Source: an uncultured Clostridia bacterium (GTDB lineage Bacteria; Bacillota; Clostridia; Christensenellales; UBA1242). Taken from it: a stretch of 48,707 nucleotides of DNA. The notes below the pieces were generated by a model. That model saw nothing but the letters and a program-made list of their open reading frames with translations, did no database searches and was not told the DNA's origin. Shown in pieces: positions 42,911-48,707 of the stretch. A program made the position numbers and the translations under genes. Position 1 is the stretch's first letter. Every line of letters starts with the position of its first letter. The stretch is taken from NCBI GenBank assembly GCA_944345705.1, contig CALVML010000009.1:1-48707 (forward strand). Reading direction: 5' to 3'.

Positions 42911-44244
42911 GTCATCACCTCGCTTATGGACGATAGGCCATCATTGATTTCTAGTATTGTGAATTCTTGTAACCTGGAATCTTGATAAAGTCCTAAATAT
43001 GTATAGTTGTTTATTAGTGATGGATCAATATTGATTGATAAATATATATTTTTTGCATAAGAAGAATATTTTTTGTAGGTTTCATCACTTAGCATTAAAG
43101 CACAATATCCATCACCTAAATCTAAGATGTCAAAATCATATGTGTCTAATATTATTACTTGCTTGCCTTGAAAGTATTGTCCTGATTCATCTGTAGATCC
43201 ATCTAGAGTAAAGTTTGAACTGCCATGAATAATACCAAACATACTGTCATTTGAATTTTTGGCACCATCAGCAGAAACATTGACTTTAATAGTGAAATAT
43301 GTTTTTAATTCGCTTGTTACTAAATCTCTATCTTCATTTAATATTTCTTCACCAAAACTACCATCTTCATTGACTTCAAAATATTGAAACATATCATTGC
43401 CAAATTCAAATGTATAAGTTCCATTTGTTCCTAATGGTAATTTCTGTATCGAGTTGTATAGATAATATGCAAAAAAATCTACACTATAATAATTAAAAGC
43501 AACACTTCTTCCACCTTGAGCAATTTGTCTATCATCATTCATAAATTCATCAGCACTAGTGAACTTTACATAATTGTCGCCACAAAATTTCATGTATAAC
43601 AATTCAGATTGATTTTCTTCATTTAAATAGCTTATTGTAAAAAATGAATCATCAGTGATAGGATTAGTGGAGCCTGTAAATTCTTGTCCCTCAAGTGCTT
43701 GATATTCATATCGAGCATTTGTAAAAGGGTTTACAAATGGTTTATAATATATTGCTTTATAAGGATTATCAAATATCCACCATCCCGTATGCTTAACTGT
43801 ATAAAACGTCATATTTTCTTGAAATATTGGTGTTAATACGTCTAATAATTCGGATTGGTCATAATTTTCGTCTAAATATTTGTCAAATTCTTCAGCACCT
43901 GAATATTCTACCCATTCTATTTTATCAGAAGGTGAACCGGCTACATATTGTAAACCTTTAGAATAAATATACTCTCTTGTTTCATCAGTGAAATAATTTA
44001 ACTTTAGATCGAACAATTCAAGCCCATTATTATTAGCATTGCTTTTATAATCTATCTCTATAATGTAAGCACTGCTACCATCTGCTTTTTCAAGAACCGA
44101 ATTATTTACTGTACCAACTATCATTTTTTCAGTTCCATAGGTTAAAACATATAAATACCAGCCAATTACACCTATACAGCAAATGCAAAGCAAACAACAA
44201 AGAAATATTCCTATTACTTTCCAAACTTTATTATCATCGCTCAT
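42904..44244 (-). CDS. Membrane-anchored extracellular protein of unknown function
   Basis: A 446-residue protein with a cysteine-rich N-terminal membrane segment (about 8-32: IFLCCLLCICCIGVIGWYL) and a large acidic, beta-rich extracellular part without recognised domains. It overlaps the next gene and is the first of four consecutive membrane-anchored proteins, which look like one cotranscribed surface or virion module. Confidence 0.75.
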   Translation of the reverse strand: MSDDNKVWKVIGIFLCCLLCICCIGVIGWYLYVLTYGTEKMIVGTVNNSVLEKADGSSAYIIEIDYKSNANNNGLELFDLKLNYFTDETREYIYSKGLQYVAGSPSDKIEWVEYSGAEEFDKYLDENYDQSELLDVLTPIFQENMTFYTVKHTGWWIFDNPYKAIYYKPFVNPFTNARYEYQALEGQEFTGSTNPITDDSFFTISYLNEENQSELLYMKFCGDNYVKFTSADEFMNDDRQIAQGGRSVAFNYYSVDFFAYYLYNSIQKLPLGTNGTYTFEFGNDMFQYFEVNEDGSFGEEILNEDRDLVTSELKTYFTIKVNVSADGAKNSNDSMFGIIHGSSNFTLDGSTDESGQYFQGKQVIILDTYDFDILDLGDGYCALMLSDETYKKYSSYAKNIYLSINIDPSLINNYTYLGLYQDSRLQEFTILEINDGLSSISEVMTC

Positions 44245-44270
44245 ACTATATTCCTTTTAATCTAACGCAA

Positions 44271-44369
44271 TTAAAATAGCCCTACAATGAATTTAATGCC
44301 ATAGTACAATGCACTTAATAGTGACGGACAAACAATTGCAATTAGAATTATCCAAAATAAAGTTTTCAT
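44271..44369 (-). CDS. Very small membrane peptide
   Basis: A 32-residue, almost wholly hydrophobic peptide (MKTLFWIILIAIVCPSLLSA start, GIKFIVGLF end) with GGAAATAAAGAAAT upstream. Position just before the large surface proteins and size match small minor coat proteins (pVII/pIX-like) of filamentous phages; no sequence similarity can be claimed. Confidence 0.5.
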   Translation of the reverse strand: MKTLFWIILIAIVCPSLLSALYYGIKFIVGLF

Positions 44370-44392
44370 ATTTCTTTATTTCCTTTCGACTT

Positions 44393-44593
44393 TTATTTTA
44401 TATTACTTATTAACGCACTTGCGGTAGTTTTAACTGTTTCTGCTGTTTCTTTGTTAAACCAAGAGAGTATTTCTTGATCAAAACTTCTTCCATTGACTGA
44501 AGACATGATCAAAACAGTGACAACAAAAATAAAAATTAGCAAAAACAATCCAATGAAAAAACCAGATAATGCAGTTTTTGTTTTCTTACTCAT
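44393..44593 (-). CDS. Small membrane protein, candidate coat protein
   Basis: A 66-residue protein: basic start (MSKKTKTAL), one strong membrane helix (about 9-31) and an amphipathic soluble part (FDQEILSWFNKETAETVKTT) ending with a lysine. AAGGAG ribosome binding site. Filamentous phage coat proteins are small single-helix membrane proteins, but usually have the basic end after the helix, so the fit is partial. Confidence 0.65.
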   Translation of the reverse strand: MSKKTKTALSGFFIGLFLLIFIFVVTVLIMSSVNGRSFDQEILSWFNKETAETVKTTASALISNIK

Positions 44594-44614
44594 ATTTTTA
44601 CTCCTTTTAATCGT

Positions 44615-44716
44615 CTATCTCTGGACGAAGATTTTTTTTTGTTTCTTGTATTCCATTTGCAAAGTTGGATAATCTTTTTCTAAATCTTTAAATATTGCAA
44701 GTTGTACTATTTTCAT
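44615..44716 (-). CDS. Short overlapping ORF of the prophage
   Basis: A possible 33-residue lysine-rich peptide (MKIVQLAIFKDLEKDYPTLQ start) overlapping the end of the 44688-44837 gene in another frame. A run of nine A near its end makes slippage conceivable. Support is weak. Confidence 0.3.
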   Translation of the reverse strand: MKIVQLAIFKDLEKDYPTLQMEYKKQKKIFVQR

Positions 44717-44837
44717 TGATTAAACCTGCCTTTTTTAAAGCTGAATATTTTAATATATTGTTAGCATCGTTTGCCTTAAGATCTCGTTTCTTACACCAGT
44801 CAACAAAGGCAACTATGCTAGGGTGATATAACGGCAT
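44688..44837 (-). CDS. Small prophage protein
   Basis: A 49-residue soluble protein (MPLYHPSIVAFVDWCKKRDL start) with a strong AAAGGAG ribosome binding site, 17 nt after the replication-type gene. No family recognised. Confidence 0.6.
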   Translation of the reverse strand: MPLYHPSIVAFVDWCKKRDLKANDANNILKYSALKKAGLINENSTTCNI

Positions 44838-44854
44838 ATTTTTCTCCTTTTAAG

Positions 44855-45619
44855 TTAGAAATTGATTTCATCTAACGATTGAAAAAATGAATTTAGTTCT
44901 TGTTTCGTGTAATTTCTTTTGCTGGTATATGTTTCAGTTTTGTTTAAGAACGTGCTATCTCGATATTTGCCATCTATTATTGCTTGTGCATTTTCCAGCA
45001 TAAATTTTAGATTGAGATTTGTGCTTTCCATTAAAAACCGGCTATGTCTGATCGCATTTACTAGGCCCTGGTAATCGCATGGTGGATATATTGCTATTTG
45101 ACAATCTAATGTCTTATTTAATCGTTTCATTTCAGCAAGGAAATCTATTTGATCCATTGTAAGAATAAATTGTCTAGAGTTATCTTTGATTTCATGTAAG
45201 TATGGAGATGCTAGCATTTTTTCTATAAGCGCATTAAAATCATAAGTTCCAAAAACTATTCCTTTTTGCAATGAAGCAATCAGTTGTGCTGATTTTGGTT
45301 GCAATGACTCTTCTGTTGGCTCGTTAGGCACATCTCGTGATGGTGATTGCGGAAGGTTGAGAAAGATGATTCGCTTATGCAGGTGATTATTTAATTTTAT
45401 AGTTACAGCTTTCTTTCTTTGCATATTTGAAAGACGCGCTGTTATTGTCTTTTCGGATACATTAAGTTCTTTCGCAAACTCGGCATTTGTCTTGGTGCAA
45501 TATCCTGCCTCGTTTAGATTATCGGCAATGAAATAGTAAACTTCTTTTTCTTCGGCCGAAATCAATCTAGATTTCTTTATTTGTGTCGGTATGACACTCC
45601 AATATTTGTATGAATTCAT
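44855..45619 (-). CDS. Winged-helix replication-type protein
   Basis: A 254-residue protein with an N-terminal winged-helix domain (AEEKEVYYFIADNLNEAGYC, then FAKELNVSEKTITARLSNM) of the kind found in phage and plasmid replication initiators, followed by a linker and a C-terminal domain ending in charged and aromatic residues. I see no HUH rolling-circle nuclease motif in it or elsewhere in the element. Its ATG overlaps the stop of the preceding gene (ATGA), so translation is coupled. Best guess: replication or copy control of the element; a transcription factor is possible. Confidence 0.65.
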   Translation of the reverse strand: MNSYKYWSVIPTQIKKSRLISAEEKEVYYFIADNLNEAGYCTKTNAEFAKELNVSEKTITARLSNMQRKKAVTIKLNNHLHKRIIFLNLPQSPSRDVPNEPTEESLQPKSAQLIASLQKGIVFGTYDFNALIEKMLASPYLHEIKDNSRQFILTMDQIDFLAEMKRLNKTLDCQIAIYPPCDYQGLVNAIRHSRFLMESTNLNLKFMLENAQAIIDGKYRDSTFLNKTETYTSKRNYTKQELNSFFQSLDEINF

Positions 45620-45873
45620 ATCTTTCTCCTAAAAACTTTGATTATTTCTCCAGTAGGTGGAATATATAGCAGTTCCTTCACAGGACTTTTTATCGCAAAG
45701 TAAATGTTTAAAAGTCTTTCTAAATTCGTACACCAAATGCTATGCTGTTGATCTTTAATTTTCCAGCACAAACAAAAAATGCCAAGGCTATAGAAAAATG
45801 ATTGATTCATTTTCTTATTTCCTTGGCATTTAAAATTGTTATTTGATAAACTTTGTATTGTACAACTATTCAT
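45616..45873 (-). CDS. Small prophage protein of unknown function
   Basis: An 85-residue protein starting behind GAAGGAAGG. It contains a cysteine- and aromatic-rich stretch (FFYSLGIFCLCWKIKD) and ends TGEIIKVFRRKI, overlapping the next gene start by ATGA coupling. No family recognised. Confidence 0.6.
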   Translation of the reverse strand: MNSCTIQSLSNNNFKCQGNKKMNQSFFYSLGIFCLCWKIKDQQHSIWCTNLERLLNIYFAIKSPVKELLYIPPTGEIIKVFRRKI

Positions 45874-45886
45874 ATTACACCTTCCT

Positions 45887-46165
45887 TCAGAATTTATCTT
45901 TGTTGTTTATGAATTGATAAAGATATACTTTTTGATCAGGCGGGTAGAGATTGTTTAAATAATCTTGAAAGCTTAGTTCGCCGTTTTTGTATTTTCTTTG
46001 ATAATCTTCTAAATTGCATTTTATAAACAATAGATAGTCAATAACAGTTTGAGTCCTTCTTGTATCTGAAAGATAGTTATCAACAAATGGGAACAATCCA
46101 TTGTTATTGATTTTTAATTCATTAAAGTATCGAAATAGTTTTTTTTGACTTAATTTTTTAAACAT
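45887..46165 (-). CDS. First gene of the leftward prophage operon, unknown function
   Basis: A 92-residue basic, aromatic-rich helical protein (MFKKLSQKKLFRYFNELKIN start). It directly follows the repressed leftward promoter, the position of an early lytic or replication gene. No motif recognised. Confidence 0.7.
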   Translation of the reverse strand: MFKKLSQKKLFRYFNELKINNNGLFPFVDNYLSDTRRTQTVIDYLLFIKCNLEDYQRKYKNGELSFQDYLNNLYPPDQKVYLYQFINNKDKF

Positions 46166-46191
46166 TCTATGCTCCGCAAAACCTACAAAAA

Positions 46192-46271
46192 GTAGATTTA
46201 TTTTTAATATACACTATAAAATGTAGATTGTCAAGAGATTTTAATAAAAATATCTAAATTTTGTAGATTTT
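46192..46271. promoter_or_regulatory. Divergent control region with candidate repressor operators
   Basis: GTAGATT occurs three times (46192, 46223, 46263). Two copies are part of dyads: CTAC/GTAG around AAAAA near 46182-46195 and ATCTA/TAGAT around 46252-46268. The middle copy sits between the -35 and -10 of the leftward promoter, and the right-hand one overlaps a possible rightward -10 (TATCTA 46251-46256, with TTGTCA 46228-46233). This is a plausible lysogeny switch bound by the Xre proteins encoded next door. Confidence 0.6.
46206..46234 (-). promoter_or_regulatory. Leftward prophage promoter
   Basis: On the minus strand: TTGACA (46234-46229), 17 nt, TATATT (46211-46206), about 45 nt before the 45887-46165 gene. 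Confidence 0.8.
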
Positions 46272-46299
46272 TTTTAAAATAAAATTAAAAGGAGAAATT

Positions 46300-46647
46300 A
46301 TGAAAAATTTAAATAAATTAAGAGTTGATTCTGGACTCACACAAAAAGAATTGGCACATTTATTAAATATTACAGATAAAGCATATTGGTCTTACGAAAG
46401 CGGAAGAACGGAACCCAATATAGAAACGTTGATAAAACTTGCAGATTATTTTAATGTTTCTTTGGACTACCTTTGTGGAAGACAAAATAAAAATTTAATA
46501 TTTACTGATAGCTTGACTGAAACACAAAAAAAACTGGTGGCAATTATTAAAAAGCTAACGCCAGATCAGGCTTTATTTGCGCTAGGTTACTTTTCAGATA
46601 TGCTAAAATTGCCATATTCAGAAGTACGACCATCAAGGCCATTTTAA
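46300..46647 (+). CDS. Xre-family repressor, copy 1
   Basis: A 115-residue protein with an N-terminal Cro/C1 helix-turn-helix (LRVDSGLTQKELAHLLNITD) ending at DYLCGRQNKN, then a short tail (about 67-115). The tail is nearly identical to that of the following gene; the DNA-binding part is not. AAGGAG ribosome binding site. Transcribed away from the leftward operon, as expected of a lysogeny repressor. Confidence 0.88.
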   Translation: MKNLNKLRVDSGLTQKELAHLLNITDKAYWSYESGRTEPNIETLIKLADYFNVSLDYLCGRQNKNLIFTDSLTETQKKLVAIIKKLTPDQALFALGYFSDMLKLPYSEVRPSRPF

Positions 46648-46695
46648 AATAAGTAATGCTTAAAATTGATGAATAGATTAAAAGTTGAGATGTCT

Positions 46696-47040
46696 ATGAA
46701 ATTTAAAGAGTTAAGAAAAAGTTTTGGACTTACGCAAGAGGAATTTGCAAAAAAATTAGGACTTTCACGAGATACTTATAAAAATTACGAGCAAGGTAGA
46801 ACTCAAATGAATTATGAAATGCTGGTGAGAGTCGCAGATGTCTGCAATGTAAGTCTTGATTACTTATTTGAAAGACAAAATAAAAATTTAATATTTACTG
46901 ATAGTTTGACTGAAACGCAAAAAAAACTAGTTGCTATAATCAAACAACTAACGCCGGAACAAGCATCGTTTGCGTTAGGCTATTTTTCAGATATGTTGAA
47001 ATTGCCATATTCGGAAGTTCGGCCATTAAGACCATTTTAA
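46696..47040 (+). CDS. Xre-family repressor, copy 2
   Basis: About 114 residues from ATG 46696 (MKFKELRKSFGLTQEEFAKK); ATG codons at 46666 and 46690 are in frame but lack a better ribosome binding site. The helix-turn-helix differs clearly from copy 1, while the tail (NLIFTDSLTETQKKLVAIIK and onward to the end) is nearly the same at protein and DNA level. The pair probably arose by duplication followed by replacement or fast change of the DNA-binding head. They may form heterodimers or bind different operators. Confidence 0.86.
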   Translation: MKFKELRKSFGLTQEEFAKKLGLSRDTYKNYEQGRTQMNYEMLVRVADVCNVSLDYLFERQNKNLIFTDSLTETQKKLVAIIKQLTPEQASFALGYFSDMLKLPYSEVRPLRPF

Positions 47041-47096
47041 AAAGTCTTGATTTTTAGTTGTCCATAAATTAGTCTTGCCTTTAGGGGTATATACTT

Positions 47097-48311
47097 ATGG
47101 ACAAAGATTTTGGAAAGGACTTATTTGAAGGATTAAACAAGATTAGAGAAATTACTACATGGCTAATTGAATGCCTGCATATAGAAGGCGGGCGGAATAT
47201 TAGAACCTGGAAGGAAGAAGAAAAAACTATCATTGAAGTTAAAGCTGAAAGAAAGTCAAAAAAGTCGAGAGAGCCTACTCTAAAAATAGAAGATAAAGGA
47301 GTAGGTAACACAATGAGAAAGAACTGTTATAGAAGAAGTGACGGGCGTTGGCAATATTCAAAACAAGAGAATGGAATGCTTTACTACGCGATTGCTAACA
47401 CCTATCGAGAGTTGATAACAAAAATCGATAAGATTCAACCAAGACAAATTAAAACAATTAAAAGAATTAAAACTAAGATTTTGACATTCATTGAGTATTA
47501 CAAATTTTACATTGCAAACTATGTCAATACAAAACAAATCAAACAGCATACAAAAGATGTATGGACTATGCTCTTAAAAAAATACATAGCGCCAGCATTT
47601 CCTAGAGTACCGCTTGAAAAATTAGCGCCTGAACAAATTCAGGCGTTTGTAAATAAAATTGACAAGGAACGAACTAGGGAAGTTTTATATCAAAACATTG
47701 TCAAGGTGTTGCGAAAGGCATATATAACTGGAAAGATTAAAAAAGATATAACGCTTGGCATTGAGAAACCTGCCCGCAACAATACACAAACGCGAACACC
47801 ACTTACAGTTGAAGAACAAGAGAAACTTTTAAATTATGTCAAAGATACCAAGTTGTATCCTTTCGTTATGTTTTCGCTGATTGTTGGGAGTAGGAGAGAA
47901 GAAACAATCAAATTTAACTTAGCGGAAGATTTAGACGAAGAAAAACAAATAATACATATAAAAGGTACAAAGACTAGGAATGCGGATCGATATGTATATG
48001 TTACAAAAGAGTTTATCGCCTTCTTAAAAAAACATATGAAGTCGAACAAGTTTGATTTTAATGTAAGTTATCCAACGCATGAACTTGGCAAAGTATTTCA
48101 ACAGCTTAAGATCAAAAACTGTTTACATGGCTTAAGACATACATGTTCTGCAAACTTGTATTTCTTAAATGCTAAGGATAAATACAGACAACTGCAACTA
48201 GGGCATAGTAGCATTGTCACGACAAATAATATATACACAAACATAAAAGAAAACATACCGAAGGCTAGACTGCGTGAATTATATGGGAATTTATATCCAT
48301 CATTTGACTAG
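47097..48311 (+). CDS. int: Tyrosine site-specific integrase
   Basis: A 404-residue phage integrase. The catalytic set is complete: Arg266 (GSRREE), Lys292 (GTKTRNADRY), His344-x-x-Arg347 (HGLRHTC), His370 (LGHSS) and the nucleophile Tyr380 (NNIYTN). A SAM-like core-binding domain precedes (about 128-225). A second in-frame start at ATG 47313 (residue 73, MRKNCYRRSDGRWQYSK) has AAAGGAG and would give a 332-residue form of ordinary length; the first 72 residues are highly charged and atypical. It lies 88 bp from the tRNA-Lys attachment site, the usual place for a tRNA-targeting integrase. Confidence 0.95.
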   Translation: MDKDFGKDLFEGLNKIREITTWLIECLHIEGGRNIRTWKEEEKTIIEVKAERKSKKSREPTLKIEDKGVGNTMRKNCYRRSDGRWQYSKQENGMLYYAIANTYRELITKIDKIQPRQIKTIKRIKTKILTFIEYYKFYIANYVNTKQIKQHTKDVWTMLLKKYIAPAFPRVPLEKLAPEQIQAFVNKIDKERTREVLYQNIVKVLRKAYITGKIKKDITLGIEKPARNNTQTRTPLTVEEQEKLLNYVKDTKLYPFVMFSLIVGSRREETIKFNLAEDLDEEKQIIHIKGTKTRNADRYVYVTKEFIAFLKKHMKSNKFDFNVSYPTHELGKVFQQLKIKNCLHGLRHTCSANLYFLNAKDKYRQLQLGHSSIVTTNNIYTNIKENIPKARLRELYGNLYPSFD

Positions 48312-48325
48312 ACTTTTGACTAGAC
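48304..48325 (+). promoter_or_regulatory. Right integrase arm-type repeats
   Basis: TTGACTAGAC at 48304-48313 and 48316-48325; the first overlaps the integrase stop codon. It matches the pair at the left end. Confidence 0.55.
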
Positions 48326-48357
48326 TTTCGTTACAAAACCAAACACAAAATAAAAAA

Positions 48358-48387
48358 AGATGCTGTATATTGTGTTATACAGCATCT
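48358..48387 (-). terminator. Terminator of tRNA-Lys supplied by the prophage
   Basis: AGATGCTGTATA (48358-48369) pairs with TATACAGCATCT (48376-48387); on the minus strand a long T-run follows. The integrated element thus replaces the native tRNA terminator. Confidence 0.85.
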
Positions 48388-48399
48388 AATAACCACTAC

Positions 48400-48444
48400 T
48401 GGTGGCCTACCCGGGATTCGAACCCGGGACCCCTTGATTAAAAG
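48400..48444. other. attR: right attachment repeat of the prophage
   Basis: 45 bp identical to 34785-34829, inside the tRNA-Lys gene. The 34830-48399 interval plus one core is therefore the excisable unit, about 13.6 kb. Confidence 0.92.
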
Positions 48445-48475
48445 TCAAGTGCTCTACCGACTGAGCTAGTAGACC
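48400..48475 (-). tRNA. tRNA-Lys (anticodon TTT)
   Basis: A complete cloverleaf of 76 nt with encoded CCA: acceptor GGTCTAC/GTAGGCC, D-arm AGCTCAGTCGGTAGAGC, anticodon stem CTTGA/TCAAG with loop CTTTTAA and T-arm CCGGGTTCGAATCCCGG. Its 3' 45 bases are the attachment core duplicated at 34785-34829; the element restores a full gene. Confidence 0.97.
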
Positions 48476-48540
48476 AATTTGCAGTTTTTAAGATAGGATG
48501 TAGGTTAATAAATCAATTAAATCTTTCCAATCTTAAAAGA

Positions 48541-48615
48541 TGGCTGGGGTGGCAGGATTTGAACCTACGCATGCAAGAATCAAAATCTTGTGCCTTACCG
48601 CTTGGCGACACCCCA
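48541..48615 (-). tRNA. tRNA-Gln (anticodon TTG)
   Basis: A 75-nt cloverleaf with encoded CCA: acceptor TGGGGTG/CACCCCA, anticodon stem CAAGA/TCTTG with loop TTTTGAT and T-arm with GGTTTGAATCC. It lies 65 nt upstream of tRNA-Lys in the same direction. Confidence 0.96.
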
Positions 48616-48633
48616 TCAAAAGTGTGTCTGTTG

Positions 48634-48707
48634 TGGCTGGGGTGGTAGGACTCGAACCTACGCAATGTTGGAGTCAGAATCCAATGCCTTACCACTTGGC
48701 GACACCC
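48634..48707 (-). tRNA. tRNA-Gln (anticodon CTG), cut by the window end
   Basis: 74 nt of a cloverleaf very similar to the preceding tRNA-Gln, with stem TTGGA/TCCAA and anticodon loop TTCTGAC (CTG), and an encoded CCA. The first base is beyond the window. Confidence 0.93.

Noticed and set aside
48513-48695. 60-residue minus-strand ORF
   Set aside because: It lies across two tRNA-Gln genes; the apparent protein repeats come from the tRNA sequences.

Overview
The window is chromosomal DNA of a low-GC Gram-positive bacterium (Bacillota, probably an uncultured Clostridia-type gut lineage). The grounds are an almost canonical S10-spc-alpha ribosomal protein superoperon, zinc-ribbon forms of S14, L24, S4 and Adk, a KOW gene between map and infA, yqzL next to recO, WhiA, BspA-type leucine-rich surface proteins, TTGACA/TATAAT promoters and AGGAGG ribosome binding sites. 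No species can be named from sequence alone.

Layout. 1-1433: yqzL-recO behind a non-coding stretch. 1616-4639: a large membrane-anchored leucine-rich repeat surface protein, then a folded intergenic element. 5168-21830: ribosomal superoperon (rpsJ to secY, then adk, map, KOW protein, infA, rpmJ, rpsM, rpsK, rpsD, rpoA, rplQ) with a long leader and three hairpin-rich or AT-rich spacers. 21853-33997: small lipoprotein, dtd, an unknown gene, a tandem array of promoter-plus-cloverleaf repeats, a PHP phosphoesterase, whiA, dnaE, a divergent phosphofructokinase, a large lipoprotein and an unknown minus-strand gene. 34184-48444: an integrated element in the 3' end of a tRNA-Lys gene. 48400-48707: tRNA-Lys(TTT), tRNA-Gln(TTG), tRNA-Gln(CTG).

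The element (about 13.6 kb between 45-bp attachment repeats at 34785-34829 and 48400-48444) is the most unusual part. It carries a tyrosine integrase, two paralogous Xre-type repressors with shared tails and different DNA-binding heads, a leftward promoter with candidate operators, a winged-helix replication-type protein, very small membrane peptides, four large membrane-anchored surface proteins (including LRR, coiled-coil and InlB-like repeat modules) and a Zot/pI-family ATPase. This gene order suggests an inovirus-like (filamentous phage-like) prophage. It also holds a 92-bp palindrome and an independently promoted, six-hairpin non-coding RNA (37659-37825).

Outside its left end lie the 3' scrap of a second related integrase with its own attachment core, and two tandem 177-bp structured units. 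Differences between these units preserve base pairing only if the plus strand is the RNA. Together with the cloverleaf array at 23.9-24.3 kb, these are the best candidates for undescribed biology here.
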